A stretch of 64,000 nt of DNA from Stenotrophomonas maltophilia. Its GTDB lineage: Bacteria > Pseudomonadota > Gammaproteobacteria > Xanthomonadales > Xanthomonadaceae. The position numbers and the translations under genes were made by a program. Positions 15,470-25,622 of this stretch are shown piece by piece. The stretch is from positions 3,490,001-3,554,000 of the forward strand of contig NZ_LT906480.1 in the NCBI RefSeq assembly GCF_900186865.1, read 5' to 3'. Below the pieces are notes generated by a model. That model did no database searches and was not told the DNA's origin. It was given only the letters and a program-made list of their open reading frames with translations. How positions within the stretch are numbered: position 1 is the first letter of the stretch; the number at the start of each line of letters is the position of its first letter.

Positions 15470-15802
15470 ATGAATCCCTACCTCTACCTTGCCGCTGCCA
15501 TCGTGCTGGAAGTGATTGCCACATCACTGCTGAAGGCATCCGACGGCATGAGCCGGCTGGCGCCGACACTGGGCGCACTGGTCGGCTACGGGCTGTGCTT
15601 CTACCTGCTGTCGATGACCATGAAGTCGATCCCGACCGGCATCGCCTACGCAATCTGGTCCGGCGTCGGCATCGTGCTGATCTCACTGATCGGGCTGGTG
15701 GTGTTCAAGCAGCGCCTGGATGCACCGGCGTTGACCGGCATCGGCCTGATCTGCGCCGGCGTACTGGTGATCAACCTGTTCTCGCGCAGCAGCGCGCACT
15801 GA
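15470..15802 (+). CDS. SMR family multidrug/cation efflux protein (EmrE/QacE-like)
   Basis: 110 residues with four predicted membrane helices. It has the SMR hallmark Glu at position 14 in AAAIVLEVIATSLLK, Tyr/Trp-containing IAYAIWSGVGIVLI (about 58-71) and GLVVFKQ in loop 3. These match the EmrE/QacE branch, which exports quaternary ammonium and aromatic cations by proton antiport in the inner membrane as an antiparallel dimer. Cotranscribed with the upstream TetR regulator (13 bases). Confidence 0.92.
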   Translation: MNPYLYLAAAIVLEVIATSLLKASDGMSRLAPTLGALVGYGLCFYLLSMTMKSIPTGIAYAIWSGVGIVLISLIGLVVFKQRLDAPALTGIGLICAGVLVINLFSRSSAH

Positions 15803-15824
15803 GCACGCTGCTGCGCGATCAACG

Positions 15825-15998
15825 CTAGCTGACCTTCTTCGCTACGGTCATGCCGAGCAGGAACAGCACCACGGCGATGATGATGCCGGCCCAGAACAGG
15901 AACTTGGCGATACCGACCGCGGCACCGGCAATGCCACCGAAGCCGAGCACGCCTGCGATCACACCGATGACGGCGAAGATGATGGCCCACTTGATCAT
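15825..15998 (-). CDS. DUF1328 (YtjA-like) small membrane protein
   Basis: 57 residues, too short to stand out among open frames. Starts [16 protein letters not shown], followed by [31 protein letters not shown] and a basic AKKVS end. Two membrane helices with glycine-rich turns are typical of DUF1328. A GGAAAGG box precedes ATG 15998. It converges with the SMR gene, 22 bases away. Members are stress-associated inner-membrane proteins of unknown role. Confidence 0.85.
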   Translation of the reverse strand: MIKWAIIFAVIGVIAGVLGFGGIAGAAVGIAKFLFWAGIIIAVVLFLLGMTVAKKVS

Positions 15999-16092
15999 GT
16001 CAAACCTTTCCCTGCGGGGACTGCGTACTGGATGATCAGGCTAGGCCGTGGCCGATGCGGCAATCGTGAACAGGCCGCGTGCGCGGCGTGAA

Positions 16093-16734
16093 TCAGCGCG
16101 GACGGAAGCGCAGCAGCGCGACGGCAAACGCCAGGAACACGCTGCCCACCAGGCGCTCGAACCAGCGTCGCGCAAACGGCTTGGCCAACCAGCGGCGAAG
16201 GCCATGGCCACCGGCCGCATACATCACGTACCAGAACAGTTCGCACGCGGCGAAGGTGGCCACCAGCACGCTGTACTGCAGCGCCTGGCCGCGTGATGGG
16301 TCGACGAACTGCGGCAGGAACGCCGCCGCGAACAGCAGCAGCTTGGGATTGCTCAGGCCCACCAGAAGGCCACCACGGAACACCTTCCACGCGCCCAGCG
16401 AGGCCGCAACCGGCGGCGTAGCATCGACCGTCACCGGCGGTGCCGGCCGGCAACTGTCACGCCATGCCTTCAGGCCCAGCCAGGCCAGATAGGCCACGCC
16501 CAGATAGCGCAGCACCTCGAACAGCATCGGCGAGGAATGCAGCAGCGCACTCAGGCCTGCTGCGGAGGCCGCCAGCACCAGCAGCATCGCCAGCAGGCAG
16601 CCGGCCATCGCCGGCACACTGCCACGGAACCCCAGCCCGACGCTGCGACCGAGGATATGCAGCATGTTCGGCCCCGGCGTACCACACAGAACGAACACCG
16701 TGGCGAGGAACCACCACCAGGTATGCAGGGCCAT
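16093..16734 (-). CDS. LysE/RhtB family amino-acid exporter
   Basis: 213 residues, normal for the family. Six hydrophobic segments, with the LysE signature GPNMLHILGRSVGLGFRGS (about 21-39) and the conserved GLSNPKLLLFAAAFLPQF (about 126-143). The protein exports amino acids or homoserine-lactone-like compounds across the inner membrane. An alternative ATG three codons earlier (16743) is possible; neither has a strong RBS. It is divergent from the racemase gene. Confidence 0.88.
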   Translation of the reverse strand: MALHTWWWFLATVFVLCGTPGPNMLHILGRSVGLGFRGSVPAMAGCLLAMLLVLAASAAGLSALLHSSPMLFEVLRYLGVAYLAWLGLKAWRDSCRPAPPVTVDATPPVAASLGAWKVFRGGLLVGLSNPKLLLFAAAFLPQFVDPSRGQALQYSVLVATFAACELFWYVMYAAGGHGLRRWLAKPFARRWFERLVGSVFLAFAVALLRFRPR

Positions 16735-16890
16735 AGCGCACATCCACTTCAGAAGATCCAACCAGCATAGAGTGCGCCGGGCCTGCCGCGGCACACACAG
16801 CGCAGCATGGATGTGGTGGTTACAGATCGCCGCCATCGGCAACCGGGCACCATCTGTGCTGCAATGAGGGCTCCTGGCACGGAGCGGCGC

Positions 16891-17583
16891 ATGAAGACCC
16901 TTGGCCTGATCGGTGGCATGAGCTGGGAAAGCTCGGCCCAGTACTACCGGTTCATCAACGAGGAGGTACGGCGGCGGCTCGGCGGTGCGCACTCGGCACA
17001 GCTGCTGCTGTGGTCGGTGGATTTCGCCGGCATCAAGCAGCTGCAGCACGAAGGCGACTGGGACACCCTGGGTGACCACATGGTCGATGGCGCGCGGCGC
17101 CTGCAGGCGGGCGGCGCCGACCTGCTGCTGATCTGCACCAATACCATGCACAAGCTGACCGATCGCATCGAGGCGGCCTGCACGCTGCCGCTGCTGCATA
17201 TCGCCGACCCCACCGCCCAGGCCATCGTGCAGGCAGGCGCACGCAAGGTGGGCCTGCTCGGCACCGCCTTCACCATGGAACAGGACTTCTACCGCGGCCG
17301 ACTGCAGGATCGCTTCGGACTGGAGGTGCTGGTACCCGAAGCCGATGATCGTCGCAGCGTGCACGACATCATCTACCAGGAGTTGATCGCTGGTGTGGTC
17401 AGCGAGCACTCACGGCAGGTCTATGCCGGCGTGATCGCGCGACTGGTGGCGCGCGGTGCCGAAGCAATCATTCTTGGCTGCACCGAGATCATGCTGCTGG
17501 TACGCCCGGAAGACAGTGCAGTGCCGCTGTTCGATACCACCGCCCTGCATGCGCGGGCCGCCGTGGACACGGCCCTGGCTTGA
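16891..17583 (+). CDS. aspartate/glutamate racemase family protein
   Basis: 230 residues from ATG 16891 with GGAG six bases upstream. Typical N-terminus LGLIGGMSWESSAQYY. The two catalytic cysteines are in LLLICTNTMHK (about residue 84) and IILGCTEIMLL (about residue 196). It interconverts L- and D-aspartate or glutamate without cofactor, in the cytoplasm (YgeA-like branch). The specific substrate cannot be decided. Next to a LysE exporter on the other strand. Confidence 0.88.
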   Translation: MKTLGLIGGMSWESSAQYYRFINEEVRRRLGGAHSAQLLLWSVDFAGIKQLQHEGDWDTLGDHMVDGARRLQAGGADLLLICTNTMHKLTDRIEAACTLPLLHIADPTAQAIVQAGARKVGLLGTAFTMEQDFYRGRLQDRFGLEVLVPEADDRRSVHDIIYQELIAGVVSEHSRQVYAGVIARLVARGAEAIILGCTEIMLLVRPEDSAVPLFDTTALHARAAVDTALA

Positions 17584-17607
17584 ATCAATGCGCGCCGGAG
17601 CGCGGAA

Positions 17608-17970
17608 TCAGTCCGCGCCCTGCACTTCCAGCGCGGTGATCAGCCACTCGACCACCGCCGATGAATCGCACAGGAAGAAGATGGCGTCACCGGAGCGTGC
17701 TTCGGTAAGCAGCCGATAGACCGTGATCGCCACCGCCGACTGGTTGGCGATGAACACTTCCGGGCTGCGCGGCCCTTCACTATGCCCGGCAACGGCATGC
17801 AATGCCTTGCGCGCAGCCACAGTGGCAGCCGGGTCCGCGCTGCGGGTCAGTTCCGGCCCGCGCAGCCCCCAGGCAACGAACACATGCTTGCCCTTGAACG
17901 TAGTGTCCAGGACCCGCACCTCGGCGCCACCTGCGTCGGCCGAGCGATGAATGACGGTACTGCTGATCAA
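17608..17970 (-). CDS. hypothetical protein
   Basis: 120 residues. The best start is TTG at 17970, with AGGGGG six bases upstream; an in-frame ATG further up (about 18002) lacks a usable site. The sequence includes VRVLDTTFKGKHVFVAWGLRGPELT and RSGDAIFFLCDSSAVVEWLITALEV; no signal peptide or catalytic motif is recognised. The open frame continues far upstream, so a longer protein cannot be excluded. Convergent with the racemase gene. Function unknown. Confidence 0.6.
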   Translation of the reverse strand: MISSTVIHRSADAGGAEVRVLDTTFKGKHVFVAWGLRGPELTRSADPAATVAARKALHAVAGHSEGPRSPEVFIANQSAVAITVYRLLTEARSGDAIFFLCDSSAVVEWLITALEVQGAD

Positions 17971-18246
17971 CGCAACCCCCTGTGGTCGTCGTGGTCCGCG
18001 CATCCTCCCCCACAGTCCGCCCGCATACCAGTGACGGCAGCCACAGGCTGCGCCGACAGGCGTGGAAGACATGTAAGAAGGTGTAAACCGATGCGATCGG
18101 ATGTGCAGCGATGATACGGGATGTAAGCCTCTGCATGGGCTGGTGCGCACTACTAAATCCCTCCTGAGCCGCTTCCGGAACGATGCGTTCCGACGGCCCC
18201 GTGCTGGGTCATTCTTGCCGCCCGAATCCCCGCCCGAGGCTCCCCC

Positions 18247-18756
18247 ATGACCCTTCGCCCGCTGCTGCCGATCACCGGCGCCGCCCTTGCCCTGCTGCTG
18301 GCCGCCACCGCCGTGGCCGCCCAGGACTACGACACTGATCACATTCCAGCGCTGCGCTGCGAATCCCAGTTCAACAAGACCGAGCAATGCCCCATCGAGG
18401 GACCGATGCGCCTGGCCAGGCAGCTGTCGGTGACCCGTTGCGTGGAAGACCAGAACTGGGGCCAGAGCCGGCGCATGCTGTGGGTGACCGACGGCTGCCG
18501 CGCCGAGTTCGTTGCCGACGAACACGGCCGCTGGCCGGGACGTGGCCGCAGCCGTGATCGCGACAACGAGGGCGAACGCCTGGTCTGCGAGTCCTACGAG
18601 AACAAGGACAAGGAGTGCCGGATTCGCGTGCGCCATGAGGTACGGCTGGTCAGGCAGAAATCGGTGACAGCCTGCATCGAGGACCGCAACTGGGGCTGGG
18701 ACCGCCGTGGGATGTGGGTCAGCGACGGCTGCCGTGCCGAGTTCCGGGTGTATTGA
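18247..18756 (+). CDS. exported DUF3011 protein, two domains (paralogue of 12958-13524)
   Basis: 169 residues. Signal peptide ends near AVAA-Q. Two DUF3011 repeats: RCES...CPIEGPMRLARQLSVTRCVEDQNWGQSRRMLWVTDGCRAEF and VCES...CRIRVRHEVRLVRQKS...CIEDRNWGWDRRGMWVSDGCRAEF. They are joined by a short Arg/Gly/Asp linker rather than the Gly/Asn linker of its paralogue. Cysteines are conserved in both repeats. Stand-alone gene, function unknown; its start is the first ATG after a purine-rich GAGGC stretch. Confidence 0.8.
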   Translation: MTLRPLLPITGAALALLLAATAVAAQDYDTDHIPALRCESQFNKTEQCPIEGPMRLARQLSVTRCVEDQNWGQSRRMLWVTDGCRAEFVADEHGRWPGRGRSRDRDNEGERLVCESYENKDKECRIRVRHEVRLVRQKSVTACIEDRNWGWDRRGMWVSDGCRAEFRVY

Positions 18757-18842
18757 CTGCCGGCCGCGCGCTGGCTGCATCGAGCAGGCGTGCGTGCCAG
18801 GCGGAGTCGATAGACTATGGCCTGCACGGCAGGGAGCACGAC

Positions 18843-19196
18843 ATGGAACGATGGTATCGGGCGACGCTGCTGGCGTTGATCCTGCATCAGATCGACGCTG
18901 CGTTCTGGCAGGAATGGGCCATGTTCCATGTCCCCGGTGGCATCCAGGGCTTCCTGCTGTTCAACCTGTTCGCAGTCGGCGCCGTGCTTTGGGGTTATCG
19001 CCAGATCGTGCTGGGCACATCCACGGCGCGCAGCTATGCACTGGCGTGCGGGGGGCTCGGCATTGGCACGGCACTGATCCATCTGGCCTTTGCCCTGTTC
19101 GGTCGCAGTGAATTCCACCTGCCGCTGTCGACTGCCGTCCTGCTCGCCTGCTTTGTGTCGGGTGGCGGCCTGTTGCTGAAGCTGCGCCCGCGATGA
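18843..19196 (+). CDS. small integral membrane protein
   Basis: 117 residues from ATG 18843, GGAG eight bases upstream. Four hydrophobic segments; begins MERWYRATLLALILHQIDAAFWQEW, and continues with FLLFNLFAVGAVLWGY. Conserved-looking His, Asp and Trp residues cluster in the first helix. It overlaps the GNAT gene by ATGA, so the two are coupled. No function is recognised. Confidence 0.7.
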   Translation: MERWYRATLLALILHQIDAAFWQEWAMFHVPGGIQGFLLFNLFAVGAVLWGYRQIVLGTSTARSYALACGGLGIGTALIHLAFALFGRSEFHLPLSTAVLLACFVSGGGLLLKLRPR

Positions 19197-19633
19197 ACCG
19201 GACGTCCTCTTCTCCGCACCTGCGCGACGGCATTCCGCAGGACGCAGATGCCTTGATCGCGCTCGACAGCGTGGCAGCCACTGATCCACGGCGGATCATG
19301 CAGATTGCCGACTGGCTGGCGCACGGCGTCGTGCAGGTCGCCGAGCAGGACGGCAAGATCGTCGGCTACCTGGTCATCCATCACCACTTCTTTGGCGAAG
19401 CCTTCATTGACATGTTGATGGTGGCGCGCGAACAGCGCAGCCAGGGCATCGGCGCCATCCTGCTGCGGCACGCGATCACGTGGCGTGGTGGCGGCAAGCT
19501 GTTCACCTCGACCAATGCCTCCAACACGGGCATGCAACGCCTGCTCGCTGCCGCCGGCTTCGTGGGCAGCGGCATCGTGCATGGCCTGGATGAAGGCGAT
19601 CCGGAACTCATCTACCGCTTCGCGGAAGACTGA
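19193..19633 (+). CDS. GNAT family N-acetyltransferase
   Basis: 146 residues, single GNAT domain. The acetyl-CoA motif is [13 protein letters not shown] (R/QxxGxG/A, about 82-94), preceded by the beta-4 strand AFIDMLMVA and followed by [21 protein letters not shown]. Acceptor substrate unknown. It starts within the stop of the preceding membrane protein gene (ATGA), indicating one operon of two genes. Confidence 0.88.
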   Translation: MNRTSSSPHLRDGIPQDADALIALDSVAATDPRRIMQIADWLAHGVVQVAEQDGKIVGYLVIHHHFFGEAFIDMLMVAREQRSQGIGAILLRHAITWRGGGKLFTSTNASNTGMQRLLAAAGFVGSGIVHGLDEGDPELIYRFAED

Positions 19634-19653
19634 TCAGCATCTGCAGAACGCAC

Positions 19654-19684
19654 AAAAAAGCCCACGCATTGCTGCGCAGGCTCC
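19654..19684 (-). terminator. terminator after tRNA-Pro
   Basis: On the - strand, GCCTGCGCA, loop GCAA, TGCGTGGGC (with a T·T mismatch), then six Ts. It begins 14 bases after the tRNA 3' end and ends the thrS-to-tRNA(Pro) block. Confidence 0.8.
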
Positions 19685-19698
19685 TTGATTCATCACAG

Positions 19699-19775
19699 TG
19701 GTCGGGACGGCCGGATTCGAACCGACGACCCTCTGCCCCCCAGGCAGATGCGCTACCAGGCTGCGCTACGCCCCG
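19699..19775 (-). tRNA. tRNA-Pro (GGG)
   Basis: 77 nt. On the - strand it reads CGGGGCG at the 5' end, paired with CGTCCCG before ACCA (one G-U pair); the T-arm has GGTTCGAATCC, and the anticodon loop CTGGGGG gives anticodon GGG. The CCA end is encoded. It is followed by its own terminator. Confidence 0.97.
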
Positions 19776-19843
19776 ACTGATGCTGCGATGTGCCCGCCAG
19801 TGCGGCGGGCCGTGAAGTATAGCGGATTACGATGGAAATGGGA

Positions 19844-20200
19844 TCAGCGGCGCAACAACTGCAGCACTTCTTCCAGCTCCATGCGCACCTGCTTGATGAT
19901 CTGGTTGCTCAGCGCCGATTCCTCGCGGGCATCGGGGCCATCCAGGCGCAGGCGGGCACCACCGATGGTGTAGCCCTGTTCGTACAGCAGGCTGCGGATC
20001 TGCCGCACCATCAGCACGTCATGGCGCTGGTAGTAGCGGCGGTTGCCTCGGCGCTTGGCCGGCTCAAGGCTGGGAAACTCGGTTTCCCAGTAGCGCAGGA
20101 CGTGCGGCTTGACGTCGCACAGCTCGCTGACCTCACCAATGGTGAAGTAGCGCTTGGCCGGGATCGGCGGTAGTTCGCGGTTACTGCCCGGATCCAGCAT
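19844..20200 (-). CDS. MerR family transcriptional regulator downstream of ihfA
   Basis: 118 residues. N-terminal MerR winged helix: [30 protein letters not shown] then [19 protein letters not shown] (about 18-70), followed by a dimerisation helix. No metal-binding cysteines of MerR/CueR type at the C-terminus. The gene overlaps ihfA by 20 nt. The order pheST-ihfA-merR-tRNA(Pro) is common in gammaproteobacteria, but targets of this regulator are not known. Confidence 0.9.
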   Translation of the reverse strand: MLDPGSNRELPPIPAKRYFTIGEVSELCDVKPHVLRYWETEFPSLEPAKRRGNRRYYQRHDVLMVRQIRSLLYEQGYTIGGARLRLDGPDAREESALSNQIIKQVRMELEEVLQLLRR

Positions 20201-20480
20201 AAGCCTCCACCCTCTCCTTGAGCTTCTGGCCCGGACGGAAGGTGACCACCGTACGGGCGGAAATCGGAATTTCCTCGCCAGTCTTGGGGTTGCGACCCGG
20301 GCGCTGGTTCTTGCGCCGCAGATCGAAATTACCGAAGCCCGACAGCTTCACCTGACGTCCCTGTTCCAATGCTTCACGCAGCACATCGAAAAACGCGTCG
20401 ACGAATTCCTTGGCTTCACGCTTGTTCAGACCGACTTCGTCGAACAGCTTTTCCGCCATCTCCGCCTTGGTCAATGCCAT
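20181..20480 (-). CDS. ihfA: integration host factor subunit alpha
   Basis: 99 residues, normal length. Begins [34 protein letters not shown], with the HU/IHF beta-arm region [42 protein letters not shown] including the DNA-inserting Pro within RPGRNPKTG. With IhfB it bends DNA by more than 160 degrees in the nucleoid. It lies 27 bases after pheT on the same strand and overlaps the MerR gene. Confidence 0.97.
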   Translation of the reverse strand: MALTKAEMAEKLFDEVGLNKREAKEFVDAFFDVLREALEQGRQVKLSGFGNFDLRRKNQRPGRNPKTGEEIPISARTVVTFRPGQKLKERVEAYAGSGQ

Positions 20481-20507
20481 TGCCTGCTACCCCCGAGTGC
20501 TGCCCGC

Positions 20508-22889
20508 TCAGCCGCGGATCCGGGCGTGGTGTTCACGCTCGATGGCAGTGACCGCCTCGGCCACCACCGCATCCACGTCGCGGTCCGTCAGAGTGCGCGA
20601 CTTGTCCTGCAAAATCAAGCCCATAGCGAGACTCTTGAAGCCCGGCTCGACGCCCTGGCCAACATAGCGGTCGAACAGGTTCAGGTCGCGCAGCAGCGGG
20701 CCGGCGGCCTGGCGGACGGTCGCCGCCAGGTCGGCCCAGGCCACCTGCTCAGGCACCAGGAACGCCAGGTCGCGGCGCACCGCCGGGAAGCGCGACAGCT
20801 CGCCGGCACGCGGCAGGCGACGGGCGGTCAGCGGCTCCAGGTCCAGCTCGAAGGCGTACACGTCGGCCTCGATCTCCATCGCCCGCGCCAGGCGCGGATG
20901 GATCTGGCCGATCCAGCCGATGGCCACGCCATCGCGGAACACCTCGGCCGAACGCGCCGGGTGGCCGTAGGCGCGGGCCGACGGACGGAACTCCAGCTGC
21001 GCGCCACTGGCAGCCGCCAGTGATTCCAGGTCGCCCTTCAGGTCATGGAAATCGACCTTGCGGGTCGGCAGGCCCCACTGCACCGCCTGCGCCTCACCGC
21101 AGACCGCAGCGGCCACGCGCGGGGTTTCCAGCGGCGCCGGTTGGCCGTCTCCGCCCTGCTGGGCAAACACACGGCCGATCTCGAACAGGCGCACGCGGCC
21201 CAGCTGGCGCGTGGCATTGCGGCCAAGCGTGGCGACCAGGCCCGGCAGCAGCGACGGACGCATCACCGCCAGTTCCGCCGACAGCGGGTTGGCCAGCGGC
21301 ACCAGACCGTCGCGCAGCTGCCACTGGGTCAGCAGCGCGTCGTCGACGAAGGCGAAGTTGACGGTTTCCTGCTGGTCACGGGCGATCAGCTGGCGGCGCA
21401 CGCTCAGCGCGTCCAGCTGGGTCTCGCTCGGCATCGCCACGCGCGAGGCACCGCCCGGCAGCGTGGTCGGGATCTGCTCGTAACCGTGGATGCGGGCCAG
21501 CTCTTCGATCAGGTCTTCTTCGATGGCGATGTCGAAGCGGCGGCTCGGCGCCGTGACCTGCCAGCCCTCGGCGGTGGCAACCACGTCCATGCCCAGCGCG
21601 CGCAGGATGCGCTCGACTTCGGCATCGTCGATGCTGATGCCGAGCACGCGGGTGATGCGGGCGCGGCGCAGCACGATGGTCGCCGGCTGCGGCAGATCGG
21701 CTTCACGCACGGCCTCGGTGACCGGTGCCGGGGTACCGCCGGCCAGGTCCAGCACCAGGCGGGTGGCGTACTCGATCGCGGTGCGCGGCAGCGCCGGATC
21801 GACGCCGCGCTCGAAGCGATGGCCGGCATCGGTGTGCAGGCCCAGCTTGCGGCCACGGCCCATGATCGCGGCCGGCGCGAAGTGCGCGGCTTCCAGGAAC
21901 ACGGCGGTGGTCGCGTCGGTGACGCGGGTGTCGAAGCCACCCATCAGGCCGGCCAGGCCGACCGCACGGTCAGCATCGGTGACCACCAGGAAGCTGTCGT
22001 CCAGCGCAGCATCGCGGCCGTCCAGCAGCTTCAGCGTCTCGCCCGCGCGCGAACGGCGCACGGCGATGCTGCCCTGCAGGGTGCCGAGGTCGTACGCGTG
22101 CATCGGCTGGCCCAGCTCCAGCATCACGTACTGGGTGATGTCGACCAGCAGCGAGACCGGACGCACGCCGCTGCGGCGCAGGCGCTCGGCCATCCACAGC
22201 GGGGTCCTGGCGGCAGCATTGACGCCTTCGATGACACGGCCCAGGTAACGCGGCGCTTCGGCGCCGGCGTCGAGCTGGATGGCCAGCTCACGGCTGCCGA
22301 CAGCCGCAATGGCGTCGGCCGCGAAGTCCAGCACTTCACTGCGGGTGGCGGCGGCGACGTCGTAGGCGATGCCGCGCAGGCTGAAGCAGTCGGCGCGGTT
22401 CGGGGTCAGCTTGATCTCGATGCTGGCGTCCGGCAGGCCCAGGTACTCGACCAGGGTCTGGCCGATCGGGGCATCGTCCGGCAGTTCCAGCAGACCGGAC
22501 GCATCGCTGTCCAGGCCCAGCTCCTTGGCCGAGCAGAGCATGCCGTTGGACTCGACGCCACGCAGCTTGGCCGGCTTGATCTTCAGCTCGCCGATCTGCG
22601 CACCAACCATCGCCAGCGGCGCGACCAGGCCCGGGCGTGCGTTCGGTGCGCCGCACACGATCTGCAGCAGTTCGCCCTGCCCGGCATCGACCCTGCACAC
22701 CTGCAGGCGGTCGGCTTCCGGATGGCGCACGGCTTCAACGATGCGTGCCACGACCACGTGATCGAGGCCTTCGCCAAGCGCGGTTACTTCTTCCACTTCC
22801 AGGCCGATGGCGGTCAGCACCGCGCTCAGCTCATCGCGCGAGGCGGAGGTCGGGACGTGGCTGCGAAGCCAGTTTTCGGAGAATTTCAT
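20508..22889 (-). CDS. pheT: phenylalanyl-tRNA synthetase beta subunit
   Basis: 793 residues from ATG 22889 (MKFSENWLRSHVPT), with AGGGTG upstream; a longer frame has no support. Domain order is typical: the tRNA-binding OB domain (about 40-150, VVVARIVEAVRHPEADRLQVC), B3/B4 editing region, B5, the catalytic-like core and the C-terminal ferredoxin-fold anticodon domain (LSRFPAVRRDLAFLV ... DRYVGQGVEPGFKSLAMGL). It forms an alpha2-beta2 enzyme with PheS that charges tRNA-Phe and edits Tyr. Separated from pheS by 120 bases that contain a SMAG palindrome. Confidence 0.97.
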   Translation of the reverse strand: MKFSENWLRSHVPTSASRDELSAVLTAIGLEVEEVTALGEGLDHVVVARIVEAVRHPEADRLQVCRVDAGQGELLQIVCGAPNARPGLVAPLAMVGAQIGELKIKPAKLRGVESNGMLCSAKELGLDSDASGLLELPDDAPIGQTLVEYLGLPDASIEIKLTPNRADCFSLRGIAYDVAAATRSEVLDFAADAIAAVGSRELAIQLDAGAEAPRYLGRVIEGVNAAARTPLWMAERLRRSGVRPVSLLVDITQYVMLELGQPMHAYDLGTLQGSIAVRRSRAGETLKLLDGRDAALDDSFLVVTDADRAVGLAGLMGGFDTRVTDATTAVFLEAAHFAPAAIMGRGRKLGLHTDAGHRFERGVDPALPRTAIEYATRLVLDLAGGTPAPVTEAVREADLPQPATIVLRRARITRVLGISIDDAEVERILRALGMDVVATAEGWQVTAPSRRFDIAIEEDLIEELARIHGYEQIPTTLPGGASRVAMPSETQLDALSVRRQLIARDQQETVNFAFVDDALLTQWQLRDGLVPLANPLSAELAVMRPSLLPGLVATLGRNATRQLGRVRLFEIGRVFAQQGGDGQPAPLETPRVAAAVCGEAQAVQWGLPTRKVDFHDLKGDLESLAAASGAQLEFRPSARAYGHPARSAEVFRDGVAIGWIGQIHPRLARAMEIEADVYAFELDLEPLTARRLPRAGELSRFPAVRRDLAFLVPEQVAWADLAATVRQAAGPLLRDLNLFDRYVGQGVEPGFKSLAMGLILQDKSRTLTDRDVDAVVAEAVTAIEREHHARIRG

Positions 22890-22976
22890 GGTGTCACCCT
22901 GGTGGGAGGCGTGCCTCCCGTTGCGGTTTTTGGGGTCGCCCAGCGCATGCGCAAGCAGGCGTCCATCCAGAAAGCA

Positions 22977-22998
22977 GCCGAGCATGGCTCGGCTCTAC
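22977..22998 (-). repeat. SMAG palindrome between pheS and pheT
   Basis: GCCGAGC/GCTCGGC stem followed by T and CTAC (GTAG on the - strand). It lies inside the pheST transcript, just after the pheS stop. Confidence 0.7.
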
Positions 22999-23009
22999 AC
23001 GGTTGCGGC

Positions 23010-24197
<1,188 letters not shown>

Positions 24198-24557
24198 TTA
24201 TGCCGCCAGCGCGCCCTTGGCCTTTTCGGCCAGCGCAGCAAAACCGGCTGCGTCGTGCACGGCGATGTCAGCCAGGACCTTGCGATCCAGGGTGATGCCG
24301 GCCTTCAGCAGACCGTTCATGAAGCGGCTGTAGCTCAGGCCGTTGATGCGGGCAGCCGCATTGATACGGGTGATCCACAGCGAACGGAAGTTGCGCTTCT
24401 TCTGCTTACGGCCGATGTAGGCGTACTGCTGTGCCTTGATGACCGCCTGCTTGGCGACGCGGAAGACCTTACGGCGGGCGTTGTAATAGCCCTTGGCGAG
24501 ATCCAGGATTTTCTTGTGGCGGCGACGCGCCTGTACGCCACGCTTAACTCGTGCCAT
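24198..24557 (-). CDS. rplT: 50S ribosomal protein L20
   Basis: 119 residues, normal length. Begins [29 protein letters not shown], the highly conserved basic N-terminal extension that threads into 23S rRNA, followed by [23 protein letters not shown]. Last gene of infC-rpmI-rplT. In enterobacteria L20 represses this operon by binding its own mRNA; such control is likely here but no structure was identified. Confidence 0.98.
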   Translation of the reverse strand: MARVKRGVQARRRHKKILDLAKGYYNARRKVFRVAKQAVIKAQQYAYIGRKQKKRNFRSLWITRINAAARINGLSYSRFMNGLLKAGITLDRKVLADIAVHDAAGFAALAEKAKGALAA

Positions 24558-24568
24558 TTTTCAGTTCC

Positions 24569-24766
24569 TCAGAGGTAAGGGAGCATGCGGTCCAGACGGC
24601 CTGCGTCTTCTGCACGGACATGGCCCGTCTGACGCAGATTACGCTTACGCTTGGTCGCTTTCTTCGTGAGGATGTGGCTACGGTTGGCGTGGCCGCACTT
24701 GTACTTGCCCGAGGCGGTCTTGCGGAAACGCTTGGCCGCTGCCCGGTTGGTCTTGATCTTGGGCAT
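24569..24766 (-). CDS. rpmI: 50S ribosomal protein L35
   Basis: 65 residues from ATG 24766, AAGGA seven bases upstream. [21 protein letters not shown], then [23 protein letters not shown], the L35 signature. Eleven bases before rplT on the same strand, 265 bases after infC, from which it is separated by a hairpin with a T-rich tail. Confidence 0.98.
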   Translation of the reverse strand: MPKIKTNRAAAKRFRKTASGKYKCGHANRSHILTKKATKRKRNLRQTGHVRAEDAGRLDRMLPYL

Positions 24767-24948
24767 TGCAATGTCCTTGATGGGATATGACCCTGGTTTC
24801 TGACTGATCTGGCGGCGGCCTGGGCCGCTCTTTCCGTCCTGCCATGATCGGCGTACGACCCGTCCTGGGTGGGTCGAGCCGGGCATGATACAGGCAAAAC
24901 CGCCCTGCCACCAGCCCCTGCAACCCTTTACCGGCGATTCACCGGCGT

Positions 24949-24982
24949 CCAGCAAAAGCAAAGGGACGCCAGCGGCGTCCCC
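24949..24982 (-). terminator. hairpin with T-rich tail between infC and rpmI
   Basis: On the - strand, GGGACGCC, loop GCT, GGCGTCCC, then TTTGCTTTTGC. The 8-bp stem is perfect; the T tract is interrupted, so it is a partial terminator or attenuator allowing rpmI-rplT to be set at a different level from infC. Confidence 0.65.
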
Positions 24983-25031
24983 TTACCCTGAACCCTTCAG
25001 CCAGGCGCCCCGGAAGGCGGCCCGTCAGGCC

Positions 25032-25559
25032 TCAGGTCTTCTTCTTCGGCGCGATCATCATGACCATCTGACGCCCTTCCAGGCGCGGACGGGATTCAAT
25101 GACGATGTCCTCGCCCAGATCGGTCTCGATCCGGTTGGCCATTTCGCGGCCCAGTTCCTGGTGGCTCATTTCACGGCCACGGAAACGGATGTTGACCTTG
25201 ATCTTGTCACCATCTTCGAGGAACCCGCGCATCTTGCGCAGCTTGATCTGGTAGTCGCCCTCGTCCGTGACCGGACGGAACTTCACTTCCTTGATCTCGA
25301 CCTGCTTGGTCTTCTTCTTGGCCTCGCTGGCCTTCTTCTGCGCTTCGAACTTGAACTTGCCGAAGTCCATGATCTTGCAGACCGGCGGATCGGCCTGCGG
25401 CTGGATCTCGACCAGGTCCAGGCCTTCATCTTCGGCCATGGACAGCGCTTCGTCGCGCGACAACACGCCGATCATTTCTCCGTCACTGCCGATCACGCGG
25501 ACGCGCGGCACACGGATTTCCTGATTCTTGCGGTTCTGTTTGTTGTCAGGGGTGCTGAT
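25032..25559 (-). CDS. infC: translation initiation factor IF-3, probable AUC start
   Basis: 175 residues. The protein begins at [20 protein letters not shown] after an ATC codon at 25559-25557; GGAG lies eight bases upstream, the best possible spacing. No ATG or GTG is in frame nearby; a TTG at 25574 overlaps the Shine-Dalgarno itself. The N domain (about 1-75, [15 protein letters not shown]), the Lys-rich linker ([15 protein letters not shown]) and the C domain ending IAPKKKT are complete. IF-3 rejects AUU/AUC/AUA starts, so a rare start codon lets the factor limit its own synthesis, as known for E. coli infC (AUU). 64 bases after thrS. Confidence 0.93.
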   Translation of the reverse strand: MSTPDNKQNRKNQEIRVPRVRVIGSDGEMIGVLSRDEALSMAEDEGLDLVEIQPQADPPVCKIMDFGKFKFEAQKKASEAKKKTKQVEIKEVKFRPVTDEGDYQIKLRKMRGFLEDGDKIKVNIRFRGREMSHQELGREMANRIETDLGEDIVIESRPRLEGRQMVMMIAPKKKT

Positions 25560-25622
25560 ATTACGTTCTCCCAAGGGTATCGAACCGGCCCGGGTGCCTG
25601 TGCGCCCGGACCGGACCTTTGC

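Noticed and set aside
25560..25574. TTG start for infC at 25574
   Set aside because: The codon overlaps the Shine-Dalgarno GGGAG that correctly spaces the ATC at 25559.
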